From NCBI GenBank assembly GCA_030650195.1, contig JAUSEP010000063.1:1-34265 (forward strand): a stretch of 34,265 bases of DNA, written 5' to 3'. The translations under genes and the position numbers were made by a program. Each line of letters opens with the position of its first letter. Position 1 is the first letter of the stretch. The notes below the pieces were generated by a model. The model did no database searches and was not told the DNA's origin. It was given only the letters and a program-made list of their open reading frames with translations. Below are positions 1 to 10,960 of the stretch, piece after piece. This stretch comes from Candidatus Berkelbacteria bacterium (GTDB lineage Bacteria > Patescibacteriota > UBA1384 > 2-12-FULL-50-11).

Positions 1-1113
1 TAAGTGGTTATCATTTTCGTCGCTAGACGCCTTGGATGAGCTCGCTGTTTGAACAACCATGGTTTTAGCAACTTTTTCATTTGGAGCCGTTATTAGTCGG
101 TCACCAAAGATTGGTACATCTTTTAGCCCCATAATAACTACCGGGGTGGCTGGGCCAGCGGTGATAATTTTTCTCCCCAAATCGTCTTCTAGAACTTTTA
201 TTTTTCCGTATGTTCCACCCGTTACCACAACCTGACCAGCACGAAGAGTTCCGTTATATATAAGGACGGTAGCGATTGGCCCACGTTGTTTATCCATATT
301 TGCTTCGATAACAATACCTTCACTTGAAGCCTCGGGATCGGCTTTCAACTCAAGTAAATCTGTGGTTAATATCACCATCTCTAATAATTGATCAACGCCC
401 TTACCGGTCTTTGCCGAAACGGGCACGACAACGGTTTTTCCACCCCATTCTTCAGGTGCTAGATCGTGCTCAACTAGTTGCTGCTTAACTCTATCTACAT
501 TTGCTCCAGGCAGATCGAACTTATTAATAGCGACAATCACCGGAACGTTCGCTGTGCGAGCATGATGTAGTGCTTCGAGAGTTTGTGGTTTAATCCCATC
601 ATCGGCCGCTACCACTAAAATCACCAAATCAGTAATACTGGCCCCGTGAGCTCGAAGCGCAGAGAAAGCTTCATGACCAGGAGTGTCAACAAAAGTTATT
701 TTTCTCTTACTTCCTTCAGAAGTTTTAAATTCAATTTGGTAGGCGCTAATATGCTGGGTGATGCCACCAGACTCTCCGCCAGCAATATTAGATTGTCTAA
801 TAAAGTCTAAAAGGGATGTCTTCCCATGATCGACATGACCCATAATTGTTACGATAGGCGGTCGAGCTACTGAAGATTTTGTATCCGTACTCTTAGTAAA
901 AATATTTGTCGTCAAAACTTCTGGCTCTGCCGTGCAATTAAAATCTTCTACTAATAAAGCTGCCGTATCGTAATCAATAGACTGGTTGATGGTTGCCATA
1001 ACACCGTTTTTGATTAGTTTACCTATGACGTCCGTGGCGTTAACGCCAATCTTATCTGCCAGTGCGCGGACGGAAATAGATTCCGGAAGTTGGAGAACTT
1101 TCTGTTCAGCCAT
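1..1113 (-). CDS. infB: Translation initiation factor IF-2 (partial, N-terminal 371 residues)
   Basis: GTPase that places initiator tRNA on the 30S subunit and promotes subunit joining. Only the first 371 codons are present; the C-terminal domains lie beyond base 1. The translated part has a short IF2-N-like helical domain (residues 1-60), then the G domain: G1 GHVDHGKT at 92-99, G3 DTPGHEAF at 143-150, G4 NKFD at 197-200, followed by the start of the beta-barrel domain II. The N-terminal region before the G domain is only about 90 residues, far shorter than in E. coli. The ATG overlaps the gyrA stop as TAATG, so translation is probably coupled to gyrA. Finding infB behind gyrA rather than behind nusA is unusual. 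Identity is certain. Confidence 0.97.
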   Translation of the reverse strand, partial: MAEQKVLQLPESISVRALADKIGVNATDVIGKLIKNGVMATINQSIDYDTAALLVEDFNCTAEPEVLTTNIFTKSTDTKSSVARPPIVTIMGHVDHGKTSLLDFIRQSNIAGGESGGITQHISAYQIEFKTSEGSKRKITFVDTPGHEAFSALRAHGASITDLVILVVAADDGIKPQTLEALHHARTANVPVIVAINKFDLPGANVDRVKQQLVEHDLAPEEWGGKTVVVPVSAKTGKGVDQLLEMVILTTDLLELKADPEASSEGIVIEANMDKQRGPIATVLIYNGTLRAGQVVVTGGTYGKIKVLEDDLGRKIITAGPATPVVIMGLKDVPIFGDRLITAPNEKVAKTMVVQTASSSKASSDENDNHL

Positions 1114-3713
1114 TACTTTGCTTCCTTTGGCTTCTTCGTTTCTGGAACGGTCAGGTCTGCTTCTATAACCACACCGGCTTCAACTGCGTCATCTGCGTCG
1201 TTAACAACAGTTAAAGAAACTACTTTGTCACTACCGCTTGAGCGCATGAGTATAACGCCTGAAGCCTGACGTGACAGTCTTTTGACAGAAGCGATCGGAA
1301 TTCTGATAACTTGGCCCGAGTCAGAAACAATTATCAGATCTTTTGACTGTTTGTTTATAACGGTACCTCCGGCCAACAAGCCTGTTTTAGGCGTTAGTTT
1401 TGCAATACGGATGCCGCTTCCTCCACGATGCTGGTTGCGAAATTCTTTAACGTCAACTTTCTTACCGATACCATTTTTAGAAATAACACAAATGGCTTCG
1501 GATTCACCTGTTAGAACTGTCGTTTCAATAATTTCATCATCTCCTTTAAGACGCATGCCACGGACCCCTGAGGCACTACGACCCATCGCTCGGGCTTCAG
1601 ATTCCTTATACAAGATTACTTGACCGTTCTTGGTCATCTGGGCAATTTCGTCGCTACCAGTAGTTCGCTTTACCCAGAGCAAAACATCTTTGGGCTTCAG
1701 CCCGATGGCGACTACTCCGCTTTTTCGAACATTTTTGAACGCTTCGGTGGCAACACGCTTTACCACACCAAGCTTAGTAGCAAAGAAGAAGAATCCAGCT
1801 CTGCTCTTATCCGACATTGTGATTAATGCCGTAACCTTTTCTTCGGCTTCAATACGGATTAGGTTTGGTAATGCAATGCCTTTGCTCTGACGGCTGGAGG
1901 CTGGAATCTCATAGGCCTTAATAGTGAAAACTCTTCCAGCATCAGTAAAGAACATAATGTCGTCGTGAGTTGAAGCAAAAACGATATCTACAACTGCGTC
2001 ATCTTCACGAGTTTGCATACCGATCACACCCTTACCACCGCGTTGCTGACTTTTATAAGTATCAGCTGGTAATCTTTTAACATAGTTACCGCGAGTTAAA
2101 CTAATTAAAACTGACTCTTCAGGAATTAAATCTATTGCCGTTAGTTGTCCAAGAGCTTCGGGGCGGATTTCAGTTTTTCGTTCGATATTAAACTTTGCTT
2201 TCACTTCTAGAAGCTCATCTTTAATAATCTTTTGGATTCGAGCAGGCTTAGCTAGGATATCTTCCAGATCGGCAATAAGCTTCATCACCGCATCGTATTC
2301 GTCATAAATACGCTGTCGCTCAAGATTAGCCAACTGAGATAGGCGCATATCCAGAATGGCATTGGCCTGCAACTCGCTTAATTTGAATTGCTTCATTAAT
2401 TCGTTCTTGGCCTCTTCACGATCTTTGGAGGCTCGAATTAATTTAATAATGGCGTCGAGATGATCAAGAGCGATTTTGAGACCTTCTAAGATATGGGCTC
2501 GGGCTTGGGCAATCTTCAGATCATATTCGGTTCGGCGAGTTACAATTGTAATTCGGTGAGCCAAAAATTCGCTCAAGACTTCGATGATATTTAGTAGGCG
2601 TGGTTGAATGCCGTCTACTAACGCCACGAGATTGTAGTGAACTACCGACTGAAGCTCGGTCAGCTCGTAAAGTTGGTTGAGGATCTTTGAAGCCATTGCC
2701 CCAACTTTTAGCTCAACAACCACACGAACACCGTCTTTCTGATCAGACTCGTCGCGAAGATCGCTAATACCTTCTATCTTTTTAGACTTAACTAGATCTG
2801 CGATATGGGTAACAAAAGTTGCTTTGTTAGTTTGGTAGGGCAACTCGTTAATAATAATACGGTTACGGTTCTTCTCCTCTTGTATTTCTGCTCTACCCCG
2901 CACAACAACCCGACCACGGCCTGTCGAAAGTGCTTCTTTAATATCACTCTGGCCGTAAGCAATACCGCCAGTTGGAAAATCTGGTCCCTTAATCAAATCT
3001 ATCAGCTCATCGATATCTGCCTCAGGCTTTTCTTGTAATAAAAGTAGTCCATCGATAATCTCACCGACGTTATGTGGGGGGATATTTGTTGCTAAACCAA
3101 CAGCGATTCCTTGCGAACCGTTTATAAGGAGGTTTGGCAAACGAGCTGGTAAGACGACCGGTTCCTTATGGGTTCCGTCGTAGTTATCTTGAAAATCTAC
3201 TGTATCTTTATCTATATCTGCCAAGAGAGCTTCGGTAGCACTCACTAATTTTGCCTCGGTATAACGCATGGCGGCTGCAGGATCGCCATCCATCGAACCA
3301 AAATTACCTTGGCCGTTAACAAGCGGCATTCGCAAGCTCCACCACTGAGCCATGCGAGCCAAAGCTTCATAAATAGAGGAGTCTCCGTGCGGATGATAAA
3401 GACCCATAACTTGACCGACAATTTTGGCACACTTTTGGTGTTTGGAATTAGCAGACAAACCCATCTCGCGCATCACATAAAGGATGCGTCGTTGAACTGG
3501 TTTCAAGCCGTCGCGAACATCTGGAAGAGCACGGGCGACAATAACGCTCATGGCGTAATCCAGATACGACTCGCTCATCTCGTCGTGAATCTGACGAGGT
3601 CGGATAATACCAAAATCTGTGTGTTCAGGAGCCACTTTATGGTTTTTTAAAGAGTCTTTTGGCTCTTCTTCTGGCTGTTCGTTAATTGTTTTTATTTCTT
3701 TTTCTTCTGCCAT
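1113..3713 (-). CDS. gyrA: DNA gyrase subunit A
   Basis: Breakage-reunion subunit of DNA gyrase, which forms an A2B2 complex with GyrB and introduces negative supercoils. 866 residues, normal for the family. A charged N-terminal tail of about 35 residues precedes the winged-helix domain. The catalytic tyrosine is Tyr151 in [11 protein letters not shown], preceded by Arg150. The quinolone-determining loop is [12 protein letters not shown] (107-118), with Ser and Glu at the positions equivalent to E. coli 83 and 87. The C-terminal beta-pinwheel starts with the GyrA box QQRGGKG, which marks a true gyrase rather than topoisomerase IV. Starts 2 bases after the gyrB stop and ends overlapping infB, so it is the middle gene of a three-gene operon. 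Confidence 0.98.
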   Translation of the reverse strand: MAEEKEIKTINEQPEEEPKDSLKNHKVAPEHTDFGIIRPRQIHDEMSESYLDYAMSVIVARALPDVRDGLKPVQRRILYVMREMGLSANSKHQKCAKIVGQVMGLYHPHGDSSIYEALARMAQWWSLRMPLVNGQGNFGSMDGDPAAAMRYTEAKLVSATEALLADIDKDTVDFQDNYDGTHKEPVVLPARLPNLLINGSQGIAVGLATNIPPHNVGEIIDGLLLLQEKPEADIDELIDLIKGPDFPTGGIAYGQSDIKEALSTGRGRVVVRGRAEIQEEKNRNRIIINELPYQTNKATFVTHIADLVKSKKIEGISDLRDESDQKDGVRVVVELKVGAMASKILNQLYELTELQSVVHYNLVALVDGIQPRLLNIIEVLSEFLAHRITIVTRRTEYDLKIAQARAHILEGLKIALDHLDAIIKLIRASKDREEAKNELMKQFKLSELQANAILDMRLSQLANLERQRIYDEYDAVMKLIADLEDILAKPARIQKIIKDELLEVKAKFNIERKTEIRPEALGQLTAIDLIPEESVLISLTRGNYVKRLPADTYKSQQRGGKGVIGMQTREDDAVVDIVFASTHDDIMFFTDAGRVFTIKAYEIPASSRQSKGIALPNLIRIEAEEKVTALITMSDKSRAGFFFFATKLGVVKRVATEAFKNVRKSGVVAIGLKPKDVLLWVKRTTGSDEIAQMTKNGQVILYKESEARAMGRSASGVRGMRLKGDDEIIETTVLTGESEAICVISKNGIGKKVDVKEFRNQHRGGSGIRIAKLTPKTGLLAGGTVINKQSKDLIIVSDSGQVIRIPIASVKRLSRQASGVILMRSSGSDKVVSLTVVNDADDAVEAGVVIEADLTVPETKKPKEAK

Positions 3714-3715
3714 CT

Positions 3716-5656
<1,941 letters not shown>

Positions 5657-5663
5657 TTACCTT

Positions 5664-5692
5664 ATTTTACCCGAATATATGGAGAAAACCAA
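5664..5692 (-). promoter_or_regulatory. gyrB promoter, predicted leaderless
   Basis: On the minus strand TTGGTT (5692-5687), a 17-base spacer, then TAAAAT (5669-5664). The -10 ends 7 bases before the gyrB ATG, which puts the expected transcription start at or one base before the start codon. Confidence 0.65.
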
Positions 5693-5716
5693 GCCAAGAA
5701 AAATGGCGAGTCCTAG

Positions 5717-6721
5717 TTAGGTCCTCGCCTTGAAACGTTCATAGACTACTCTCGCCAGTTCCAGCTCACTTTTCAAACAGAGCCGGACCGGCTGCTTGCC
5801 GTGCCATTTCTTCGATGGATGGAGTCGGGTATGTAGCAGCCCTATTTGCGTCAGGTGACGCAGTTGCATTACAGTTAACCCAGAAACCTCTAACGCTTCC
5901 CTGAACCCTACCCACTGATCTTCTAAGGCCAGCGGGCTAGTGTGAATGGTGTCGGAGAGTTCTTTTACCCAGCTTCTCAACGAGGTGGGATTGGGTGGTT
6001 GGCTTGGGTAGCGCTTTTCTCTATTTTGTGAGTTTTTAGCGATCTCTCTACATTTTGCACTACAGACCCTGGAGATTCTGGTCTTTGGCAAAAATACCTG
6101 GCCGCAGACCTCGCAGTTTCTTTCTTCCGTGTTAAGCAGATAGGCCAACTCCGCCAATCCCTCTTCGGTCAAACGAAACTTCCGATAGTGCAGACGGTGA
6201 ACCGCCTCTTTGCAGATAGTATCGTAAATGCTGTAAGCACTTCGGTGGAGAATTTTAACCGCTTCGTCGAGAGTAATCCCAATCACCTCGATTTCTTTTC
6301 TAACCACCAACCTCACCGTCCTGCGTTCGACTCCGAGCAGCTGGGCAATCTCTGCGCATGTTCGTCCTTCGAAAAACATCCGGCTGATCTCCGCCAGTAG
6401 TTCGTGATGATGACTTTTAGGGGGAAGCCATCCAGCTCGTACGAGCGTATTTAGATACTGATAAGTAATGTTCAGTGAAAGACCACACTTTTGTGCGATC
6501 TGTTTCGGAGTTAACGACTGTGAATAGACCAACAATATCTTATCAAGAGTAGCTAATCTACTTCCTCTGATCCGGAGCGGTTTGATATCGAATTTCTCCC
6601 AATCAAACTCCTCTCTCACACACATTTCTATGTAAGTAACGAGTAGTAGCTTCGAGTATTCAAGACGTCCGTGTGCCCACCCGCGAGGTAGGCTAAATGG
6701 TGATTCTACTTCTACGCTCAC
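5717..6721 (-). CDS. Orphan DNA-binding-like protein: two HTH motifs and a zinc ribbon
   Basis: Not recognised as a named family. I place the start at GTG 6721, because AGGAGG lies exactly 6 bases upstream; this gives 334 residues. An upstream in-frame TTG at 6748 is less likely. In the 334-residue numbering there are two helix-turn-helix-like segments: LTPKQIAQKCGLSLNITYQY (about 70-89) and RTCAEIAQLLGVERRTV (about 120-136). A treble-clef or zinc-ribbon pattern follows, CxxC at 203-206 and CxxxC at 220-224. The C-terminal 80 residues contain another short helical segment (SGLTVMQLRHLTQIGLL) resembling a MerR-type or excisionase-like winged helix. The protein is probably a nucleic-acid-binding regulator. 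It has its own promoter and leader and sits between gyrB and the glycan genes. Function is unknown. Confidence 0.8.
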   Translation of the reverse strand: MSVEVESPFSLPRGWAHGRLEYSKLLLVTYIEMCVREEFDWEKFDIKPLRIRGSRLATLDKILLVYSQSLTPKQIAQKCGLSLNITYQYLNTLVRAGWLPPKSHHHELLAEISRMFFEGRTCAEIAQLLGVERRTVRLVVRKEIEVIGITLDEAVKILHRSAYSIYDTICKEAVHRLHYRKFRLTEEGLAELAYLLNTEERNCEVCGQVFLPKTRISRVCSAKCREIAKNSQNREKRYPSQPPNPTSLRSWVKELSDTIHTSPLALEDQWVGFREALEVSGLTVMQLRHLTQIGLLHTRLHPSKKWHGKQPVRLCLKSELELARVVYERFKART

Positions 6722-6771
6722 GATGAGCCTCCTTATTGTGGGGTCCAAGGACGCAAAATTACGTCAGGGTC

Positions 6772-6800
6772 ATAGTAGCAATTCTTCTTGGCGAAATCAA
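6772..6800 (-). promoter_or_regulatory. Promoter for the HTH/zinc-ribbon gene
   Basis: TTGATT (6800-6795), 17 bases, TACTAT (6777-6772) on the minus strand. The predicted leader is about 44 bases, contains a small GACG/CGTC hairpin, and ends with the AGGAGG Shine-Dalgarno at 6733-6728. Confidence 0.65.
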
Positions 6801-6804
6801 TAAG

Positions 6805-7899
6805 TTAGCCCGTAATTCTCTCGACAACTGTTTCTACCACTTGTTTGAACTGGACGACGTCAAACTTCATCGCGTGGCTACGAATTTTTTCGGGGTCGTA
6901 TTTTTCTGGTCTGAAGTCTTCCAGTGTGGCGACAAGAGATTCTACCGTTTGACTTGTGAAAAATTCGCCAGTAACGCCAGCAACGACCGATTCCAACGCT
7001 CCGCCTTCACCATAGGCAATTACCGGCCGGCCGGAAGCCATTGCTTCTAGTGGCGTAATGCCGGCGTCTTCTAAGGGCGGGAAGACAAAAGCAATACATT
7101 TGGAGTAGAGCTCAATTAACTCTTCGTCGCTTACTCGTCCAGTGAATTCCACCGTTGGTCCTGCAATTTTCTTAAGAGCATCTAGTTTCGTGCCACCACC
7201 AACAATTTTCAGTTTTATTCCAAGTTCATTAGTGGCCTTAATTGCTAGATCTGTTCGTTTATACGGTTCCTGACGACCAACAACCAAAAAGTAGTCGCCA
7301 ATTTCTTTAGAAATTTTGAATCGTGAGCAATCTACTGGCGGGAACATTACTTCGTCTGGATTACGCTTGTAATACTTGCGCGTTCTTTCTGCGATATATT
7401 GAGAATTAGCAATCAGATAATCCGGTCTTTTGGCGGCCAAAAGATCCCATTTTTGTAAAAATTTTACAATTAATTTAACTATCGGCTGACCAATTAGGGG
7501 TAAAGGAATCGGGGCGGACGCAATATAAGAATCTTTATCACTCCAAAGGTATCGAGTTGGTGTATGGAGGTAACAAATGTGTTTTGTTTTGCCTTTAGTA
7601 ATCGCTCCTTTGGCGTAAGCTGACGAATCTGACAAAACAACGTCGTAACCCGACAAGTCAAAAGATTCGATCGCTCGGGGCATAAACGGTAGCCAGTACT
7701 TAAAGGACTTTGGCATTCCAGGAAAATTTTGTAAAAAACTGGGAATTATTTTCCTTCCTGGTAAAAATTCATCAACAATTTTTTGGTCGTAATTAATCAC
7801 GTAAATTGGTGCTTCGGGATAAATTTCACTGAAAACTTTTAGTACATACTCTCCTCCACCCCAGGTATTTAGAAATTCGTGTACCAGAGCGATTTTCAT
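6805..7899 (-). CDS. Family 4 (GT-B) glycosyltransferase
   Basis: Transfers a sugar from a nucleotide-sugar donor, probably in surface polysaccharide or glycolipid assembly. 364 residues. The N-terminal Rossmann half begins MKIALVHEFLNTWGGGEYVL, the acceptor-side glycine loop of GT4 enzymes. The C-terminal half has FLVVGRQEPYKRTDLAI and the donor-binding EDAGITPLEAMASGRPVIA with the E-x7-E pattern, followed by GEGGALESV. It has no signal peptide or membrane helix and should act at the cytoplasmic face of the membrane. Its ATG overlaps the stop of the upstream sugar transferase as TAATG, so the two are translationally coupled. Sugar and acceptor specificity cannot be read from the sequence. 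Confidence 0.92.
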   Translation of the reverse strand: MKIALVHEFLNTWGGGEYVLKVFSEIYPEAPIYVINYDQKIVDEFLPGRKIIPSFLQNFPGMPKSFKYWLPFMPRAIESFDLSGYDVVLSDSSAYAKGAITKGKTKHICYLHTPTRYLWSDKDSYIASAPIPLPLIGQPIVKLIVKFLQKWDLLAAKRPDYLIANSQYIAERTRKYYKRNPDEVMFPPVDCSRFKISKEIGDYFLVVGRQEPYKRTDLAIKATNELGIKLKIVGGGTKLDALKKIAGPTVEFTGRVSDEELIELYSKCIAFVFPPLEDAGITPLEAMASGRPVIAYGEGGALESVVAGVTGEFFTSQTVESLVATLEDFRPEKYDPEKIRSHAMKFDVVQFKQVVETVVERITG

Positions 7900-9260
7900 T
7901 ACTCTGACTTAGCCAGTGACTGTCGAATTAAGTAAATAAAGGTGGCTAAGATGATACGCAAGTCAAACCAAATCGACCAGTTTTCGATGTAGTAAAGATC
8001 GTATTTAACTCGATCGGCAATGGGAGTATTGCCTCGAGCACCGTTAATCTGTGCCCACCCAGTCATTCCAGATTTAACATGATGTCGTTTGAGATAATCT
8101 GGTAACTCTTGAGAGAATTGGGCAACGTACTTGGGTTGTTCTGGGCGTGGTCCGACAATACTCATCTTGCCGACTAACACGTCCCAAAGTTGGGCTAATT
8201 CGTCCAGATTTGTTTTGCGCAGTATCCGACCAGCCGGGGTAATACGGGGGTCTTTTTCTTCGTTACTTGACCAACCTTTGTACTGAGGAAACTTGTCGTC
8301 ACCATCGACGTACATACTGCGAAATTTATGAAGAAAGAATTCTTTGCCATCTTGGCCGATTCTTTTCTGGCGGATAATTCCCGAACCAGTAGAAACCTGA
8401 CTAATGATAAAGAGTAAAAGCAATAGCGGAGAGAGAATAATAATAGAAGGGATGACAATGACTAAGTCCAAAAGTCTTTTATAAACACGTCCCCAACCCT
8501 CGAGTGGAGTTCGACGGAAAAAAAGTACGGGGCTACCCGCTAGGGTTCCTATCTCCACATTAGTTGAACGGACCGTACTTAAGCTTGGTACTAGCACAAA
8601 CTGGGTATTAGTTCTGTCTGCCCAACTAATAACTGAAAGCATTGATGCCTCGTCAAGAACGTTATCTGGTACTACTAACTCATCAACTTGCCCGGGCTCT
8701 AGTTTTATAAGTTCAGATAGATAATCACTTTTAATAATTTTGCTTAGATGACGCCCGTGTTTCTCCTCTATCCGAAAACTGTGTACTAGATTCTCGTGAT
8801 TCCCCGAGACCAACAATACGGAATGGATTACTCCTATGCCCTGGCGACGCAGTATTCCGACAGTAGCGCTTAGAACCAACTTACAAATTATACAAAAGAG
8901 GCTGGTGAGACCGACGCCGTAGACTATTAATAGTCGGGGGAAGTTCTGCGCCTCGGGTGATCTGCTCAGATACAAGAAGATCATGAAAGCTCCCCAACCC
9001 GACAGTAGACCTATTAACAGACGGCTAATAGCACTCCAGCCAGTTGGTAATGAACGGTGGTTGTACAGACCTTGGCTTGCAAGAAAGATTAGCCAGGCGG
9101 GAGCGGTCCACCATAATAGTTTCAAATAATTAGCAAATGGTAATAAATAGATATCTCCACCATCGGAACGTAGTTTGTAGGCCAAGATCATCGCCACGAC
9201 AATTGCAACGGCATCTAGGACGACCGCAAGAATCGCTAAAGTAACACTGAATTTTCTCAT
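7899..9260 (-). CDS. Membrane polyprenyl-phosphate sugar-1-phosphate transferase
   Basis: Initiating enzyme of surface polysaccharide synthesis; it moves a sugar-1-phosphate onto a polyprenyl-phosphate carrier in the membrane. 453 residues. The N-terminal part has about four or five hydrophobic segments (residues 1-150), followed by a soluble nucleotide-binding-like domain and a further membrane helix (about 265-290). The C-terminal bacterial sugar transferase domain carries HKFRSM, RKTNLDELAQLWDV, KMSIVGPRPE and SGMTGWAQINGARG. It resembles the WbaP/exopolysaccharide phosphotransferase architecture. The ATG has no Shine-Dalgarno; TACAAT at 9274-9269 ends 8 bases upstream without a good -35. 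First gene of a two-gene unit with the GT4 gene. Confidence 0.93.
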   Translation of the reverse strand: MRKFSVTLAILAVVLDAVAIVVAMILAYKLRSDGGDIYLLPFANYLKLLWWTAPAWLIFLASQGLYNHRSLPTGWSAISRLLIGLLSGWGAFMIFLYLSRSPEAQNFPRLLIVYGVGLTSLFCIICKLVLSATVGILRRQGIGVIHSVLLVSGNHENLVHSFRIEEKHGRHLSKIIKSDYLSELIKLEPGQVDELVVPDNVLDEASMLSVISWADRTNTQFVLVPSLSTVRSTNVEIGTLAGSPVLFFRRTPLEGWGRVYKRLLDLVIVIPSIIILSPLLLLLFIISQVSTGSGIIRQKRIGQDGKEFFLHKFRSMYVDGDDKFPQYKGWSSNEEKDPRITPAGRILRKTNLDELAQLWDVLVGKMSIVGPRPEQPKYVAQFSQELPDYLKRHHVKSGMTGWAQINGARGNTPIADRVKYDLYYIENWSIWFDLRIILATFIYLIRQSLAKSE

Positions 9261-9284
9261 GTAAAGATATTGTACACCAGAAAA

Positions 9285-9300
9285 CCGCTCTTTCGAGCGG
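9285..9300 (-). terminator. Hairpin terminator upstream of the sugar transferase
   Basis: Perfect 6-bp stem CCGCTC/GAGCGG with a 4-base loop. Read on the minus strand it is followed by TTTT. It would end transcription of the 67-residue gene before the glycan genes. Confidence 0.6.
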
Positions 9301-9313
9301 CTTCCCTTGCTTG

Positions 9314-9327
9314 TAACACGCGTGTTA
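9314..9327. repeat. 14-bp perfect palindrome
   Basis: TAACACGCGTGTTA is its own reverse complement. The pairing extends to GCTT/AAGC outside if one base is bulged. It lies between the stop codon of the 67-residue gene and the hairpin terminator. It has no T-tract, so it may be an operator or a protective mRNA 3' structure. Confidence 0.6.
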
Positions 9328-9336
9328 AAGCAACTA

Positions 9337-9540
9337 CTAACGAGCCTTACGCAACATTGGGAGACCTGTGCGAGCGTTCTCCATTACTTCGTAACCTGCT
9401 GGAATTGCGTCAAGGGCGCCCGGTCGGACGTCTTGAGCGAAGAAATAGATGGTCTGTTGGCGACCGCCACGCAGGGTAACATCTCGGGAGTGTAGGTAGT
9501 AAGTCTTACCAGACTTTGCTGATACTTTGCTAAATGCCAT
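9337..9540 (-). CDS. Small conserved-looking protein, 67 residues
   Basis: Compact basic protein. The start is ATG 9540 because AAGGAGG lies 8 bases upstream; a GTG at 9549 falls directly next to that Shine-Dalgarno and is not usable. The sequence starts MAFSKVSAKSGKTYYLHSRD, continues with a TLRGGRQQTIYFFA beta-hairpin-like segment, and ends DAIPAGYEVMENARTGLPML. I recognise it as resembling a small family found as a stand-alone gene in several bacteria, but I cannot assign a function. It has no Cys and no membrane segment. Transcribed alone: promoter upstream, palindrome and terminator downstream. Confidence 0.8.
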   Translation of the reverse strand: MAFSKVSAKSGKTYYLHSRDVTLRGGRQQTIYFFAQDVRPGALDAIPAGYEVMENARTGLPMLRKAR

Positions 9541-9615
9541 GCTTCTCACCTCCTTCCCTAAAGTTTTTTATTTTTAACTTGTGGTACAGCAAACCAGTAC
9601 CGTACCTGATATATA

Positions 9616-9644
9616 TTACTAACTACCCCTGATGAACCTGTCAA
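9616..9644 (-). promoter_or_regulatory. Promoter for the 67-residue gene
   Basis: Consensus -35 TTGACA (9644-9639), 17 bases, TAGTAA (9621-9616). The -10 is weak, and TAATAT nearby is an alternative. The -35 is embedded in an inverted repeat AACCTGT (9635-9641) / ACAGGTT (9661-9667), a possible operator. Confidence 0.45.
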
Positions 9645-9678
9645 GAGGAAAAAGGTTTTTACAGGTTCAATTACCTAT

Positions 9679-9710
9679 AAAAAAGCCCCGGACGCGTTGG
9701 TACGCCCGGG
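9679..9710 (-). terminator. Rho-independent terminator after the 184-residue gene
   Basis: On the minus strand CCCGG plus GCGT pair with ACGC plus CCGGG, with a 2-base bulge and a 4-base loop, followed directly by GC and six T residues (9684-9679). Confidence 0.75.
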
Positions 9711-9724
9711 TAGGTTTTCTGTGG

Positions 9725-10279
9725 TCAGTTTGGCTTCTGTCGCTCTGGAAGCGACTCGATCTTACGTCGAGCTGCTTTTCGGCTTGTAACTATCCATACC
9801 AGTTCCGCTAGTTGAAAGTACCAACGCGAACGTTTGTTCGGATCTGGTCGATTAAAGCCGAAGACCTTATAGCGAACTCTGTTATGTAGGCGCCAGGCCA
9901 AGTACCTTGTTTTCAGCCTGCGAGCCTTGTCGCAAAACAGCCACAATCCATCATCTGGATATTCCTTTTCCGTAAAACGGAATCCGCTCTCGACGATCGA
10001 AATCGTTGAGGTAGGACTTCTATCTAGAAAGATTGGAAGATAAATGCAAAGGGCAGTCAAACGCTTCTCGACCTCTTGCGCGAGCGAGTCACACTCAACG
10101 ACTTCGTTTCTTGACATCATTCCGCCCGGCACACTGATTGCCGAGATCAACCAGTGATGTTCTTCGATATACTTGATGACGGCGGCCAGGTACTCTTCTA
10201 AACCAGCCATCTCTTCCGGAGTCCTCGTCGTCGGGTCCCATGGACCGTACGGATGAATTTGCACGACATATTTTTTCAA
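9725..10279 (-). CDS. Orphan protein, 184 residues
   Basis: Not recognised. The start is TTG 10279: AGGAGG is 7 bases upstream and no in-frame ATG fits. The N-terminal half is acidic and contains VVQIHPYGPWDPTTRTPEEM, then a helix-rich stretch (EEYLAAVIKYIEEHHWLISA). The C-terminal third is strongly basic, with KARRLKTRYLAWRLHNRVRY and a final RKAARRKIESLPERQK. There is no signal peptide, no clear membrane helix and no catalytic motif I can name. It stands alone, with a consensus promoter upstream and a terminator immediately downstream. Confidence 0.72.
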   Translation of the reverse strand: MKKYVVQIHPYGPWDPTTRTPEEMAGLEEYLAAVIKYIEEHHWLISAISVPGGMMSRNEVVECDSLAQEVEKRLTALCIYLPIFLDRSPTSTISIVESGFRFTEKEYPDDGLWLFCDKARRLKTRYLAWRLHNRVRYKVFGFNRPDPNKRSRWYFQLAELVWIVTSRKAARRKIESLPERQKPN

Positions 10280-10309
10280 GACCTCCCCTCCTGTTGCGGG
10301 TTTGAGGCA

Positions 10310-10338
10310 ATTCTATATTAAGGTGACCCAGAAATCAA
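10310..10338 (-). promoter_or_regulatory. Promoter for the 184-residue gene
   Basis: TTGATT (10338-10333), 17 bases, TAGAAT (10315-10310). The leader is about 25 bases and includes AGGAGG. Confidence 0.7.
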
Positions 10339-10357
10339 GGGGTTAAGACGCGATTTT

Positions 10358-10396
10358 AAAAAAGCCCGGGTCGGACGTAATTGCTTCGCCGACTTG
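10358..10396 (-). terminator. Possible terminator after the 140-residue gene
   Basis: On the minus strand a 5-bp GTCGG/CCGAC stem with a long loop is followed by CCGGGC and TTTTTT (10363-10358). The stem is weak but the T-run is good. Confidence 0.4.
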
Positions 10397-10431
10397 GCAG
10401 AACAAAAACGGACGCGCTCGGGTACAAACCG

Positions 10432-10854
10432 TTACCCTCCGAACAGTCGAGATTCCGACTCAGAAACGGCGATGATAGCCATCTGAAACCGATCGTTACC
10501 ACCAAGCAGTGTTCCGCAGGTAGTAATGGTAACCCTATGACTTTTCCATTTATTACGGTGCGGATCTTTCAAAGCTCCTTGCTGTAGACATAGCGCGGTA
10601 CTGAGACCCGCCAGCTTTTTGAACCGACCAATCAATGCCAAGTGGCAAGAGCCTGCGAATAGCACGGTCTCGGGAGCATTAGATGGCATTCTCAGGAAAA
10701 ACAAAGCAGAGTCATCTTCAGATTCGCACGGGATTACACAGGCGGTGGGTACGTCGTTGTCAATAATTCGTGAGATTATTGAATCAGCCAGTTCGACTAT
10801 ACTATCTGAATCGCACGTGACCTCTGAACTTGGATGTTTAAACCTAATCAACAC
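10432..10854 (-). CDS. Orphan protein, 140 residues
   Basis: Not recognised. It starts at GTG 10854 with GAGG 6 bases upstream. The protein has an acidic N-terminal half (SSEVTCDSDSIVELADSIIS, then CESEDDSALFFLRMP), a hydrophobic ETVLFAGSCHLALIGRF segment that could be a buried beta-strand pair, and a glycine-rich TTCGTLLGGN near the end. It has five cysteines but no regular metal-binding spacing. No membrane helix or signal peptide is clear. Support for it being real comes from the strong dedicated promoter that faces it and the possible terminator after it. It is divergent from uvrB. No function is proposed. Confidence 0.6.
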   Translation of the reverse strand: MLIRFKHPSSEVTCDSDSIVELADSIISRIIDNDVPTACVIPCESEDDSALFFLRMPSNAPETVLFAGSCHLALIGRFKKLAGLSTALCLQQGALKDPHRNKWKSHRVTITTCGTLLGGNDRFQMAIIAVSESESRLFGG

Positions 10855-10896
10855 GGTGCGCCTCGCTTTCCGGATTACCGGAGTTTGGATGAGAAC

Positions 10897-10924
10897 ATTA
10901 TAGTAGTTACTAGCAGTGAGTCAA
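10897..10924 (-). promoter_or_regulatory. Strong promoter for the 140-residue gene
   Basis: TTGACT (10924-10919), 16 bases, perfect TATAAT (10902-10897) on the minus strand. The leader is about 35 bases. It is back-to-back with the uvrB promoter. Confidence 0.75.
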
Positions 10925-10947
10925 AGGATTCTTGGACAATTTTCAGG

Positions 10948-10953
10948 TAGAAT
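10948..10953 (+). promoter_or_regulatory. uvrB -10 element, predicted leaderless
   Basis: TAGAAT ends 7 bases before ATG 10961. There is no good -35. The context GGTAGAATGGC closely matches GGTACAATGGC in front of uvrA. Confidence 0.5.
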
Positions 10954-10960
10954 GGCGAAG

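Noticed and set aside
10916-10960. Longer UvrB starting at GTG 10916 or ATG 10952
   Set aside because: These starts lie at or above the -10 element and add residues not seen in UvrB proteins.
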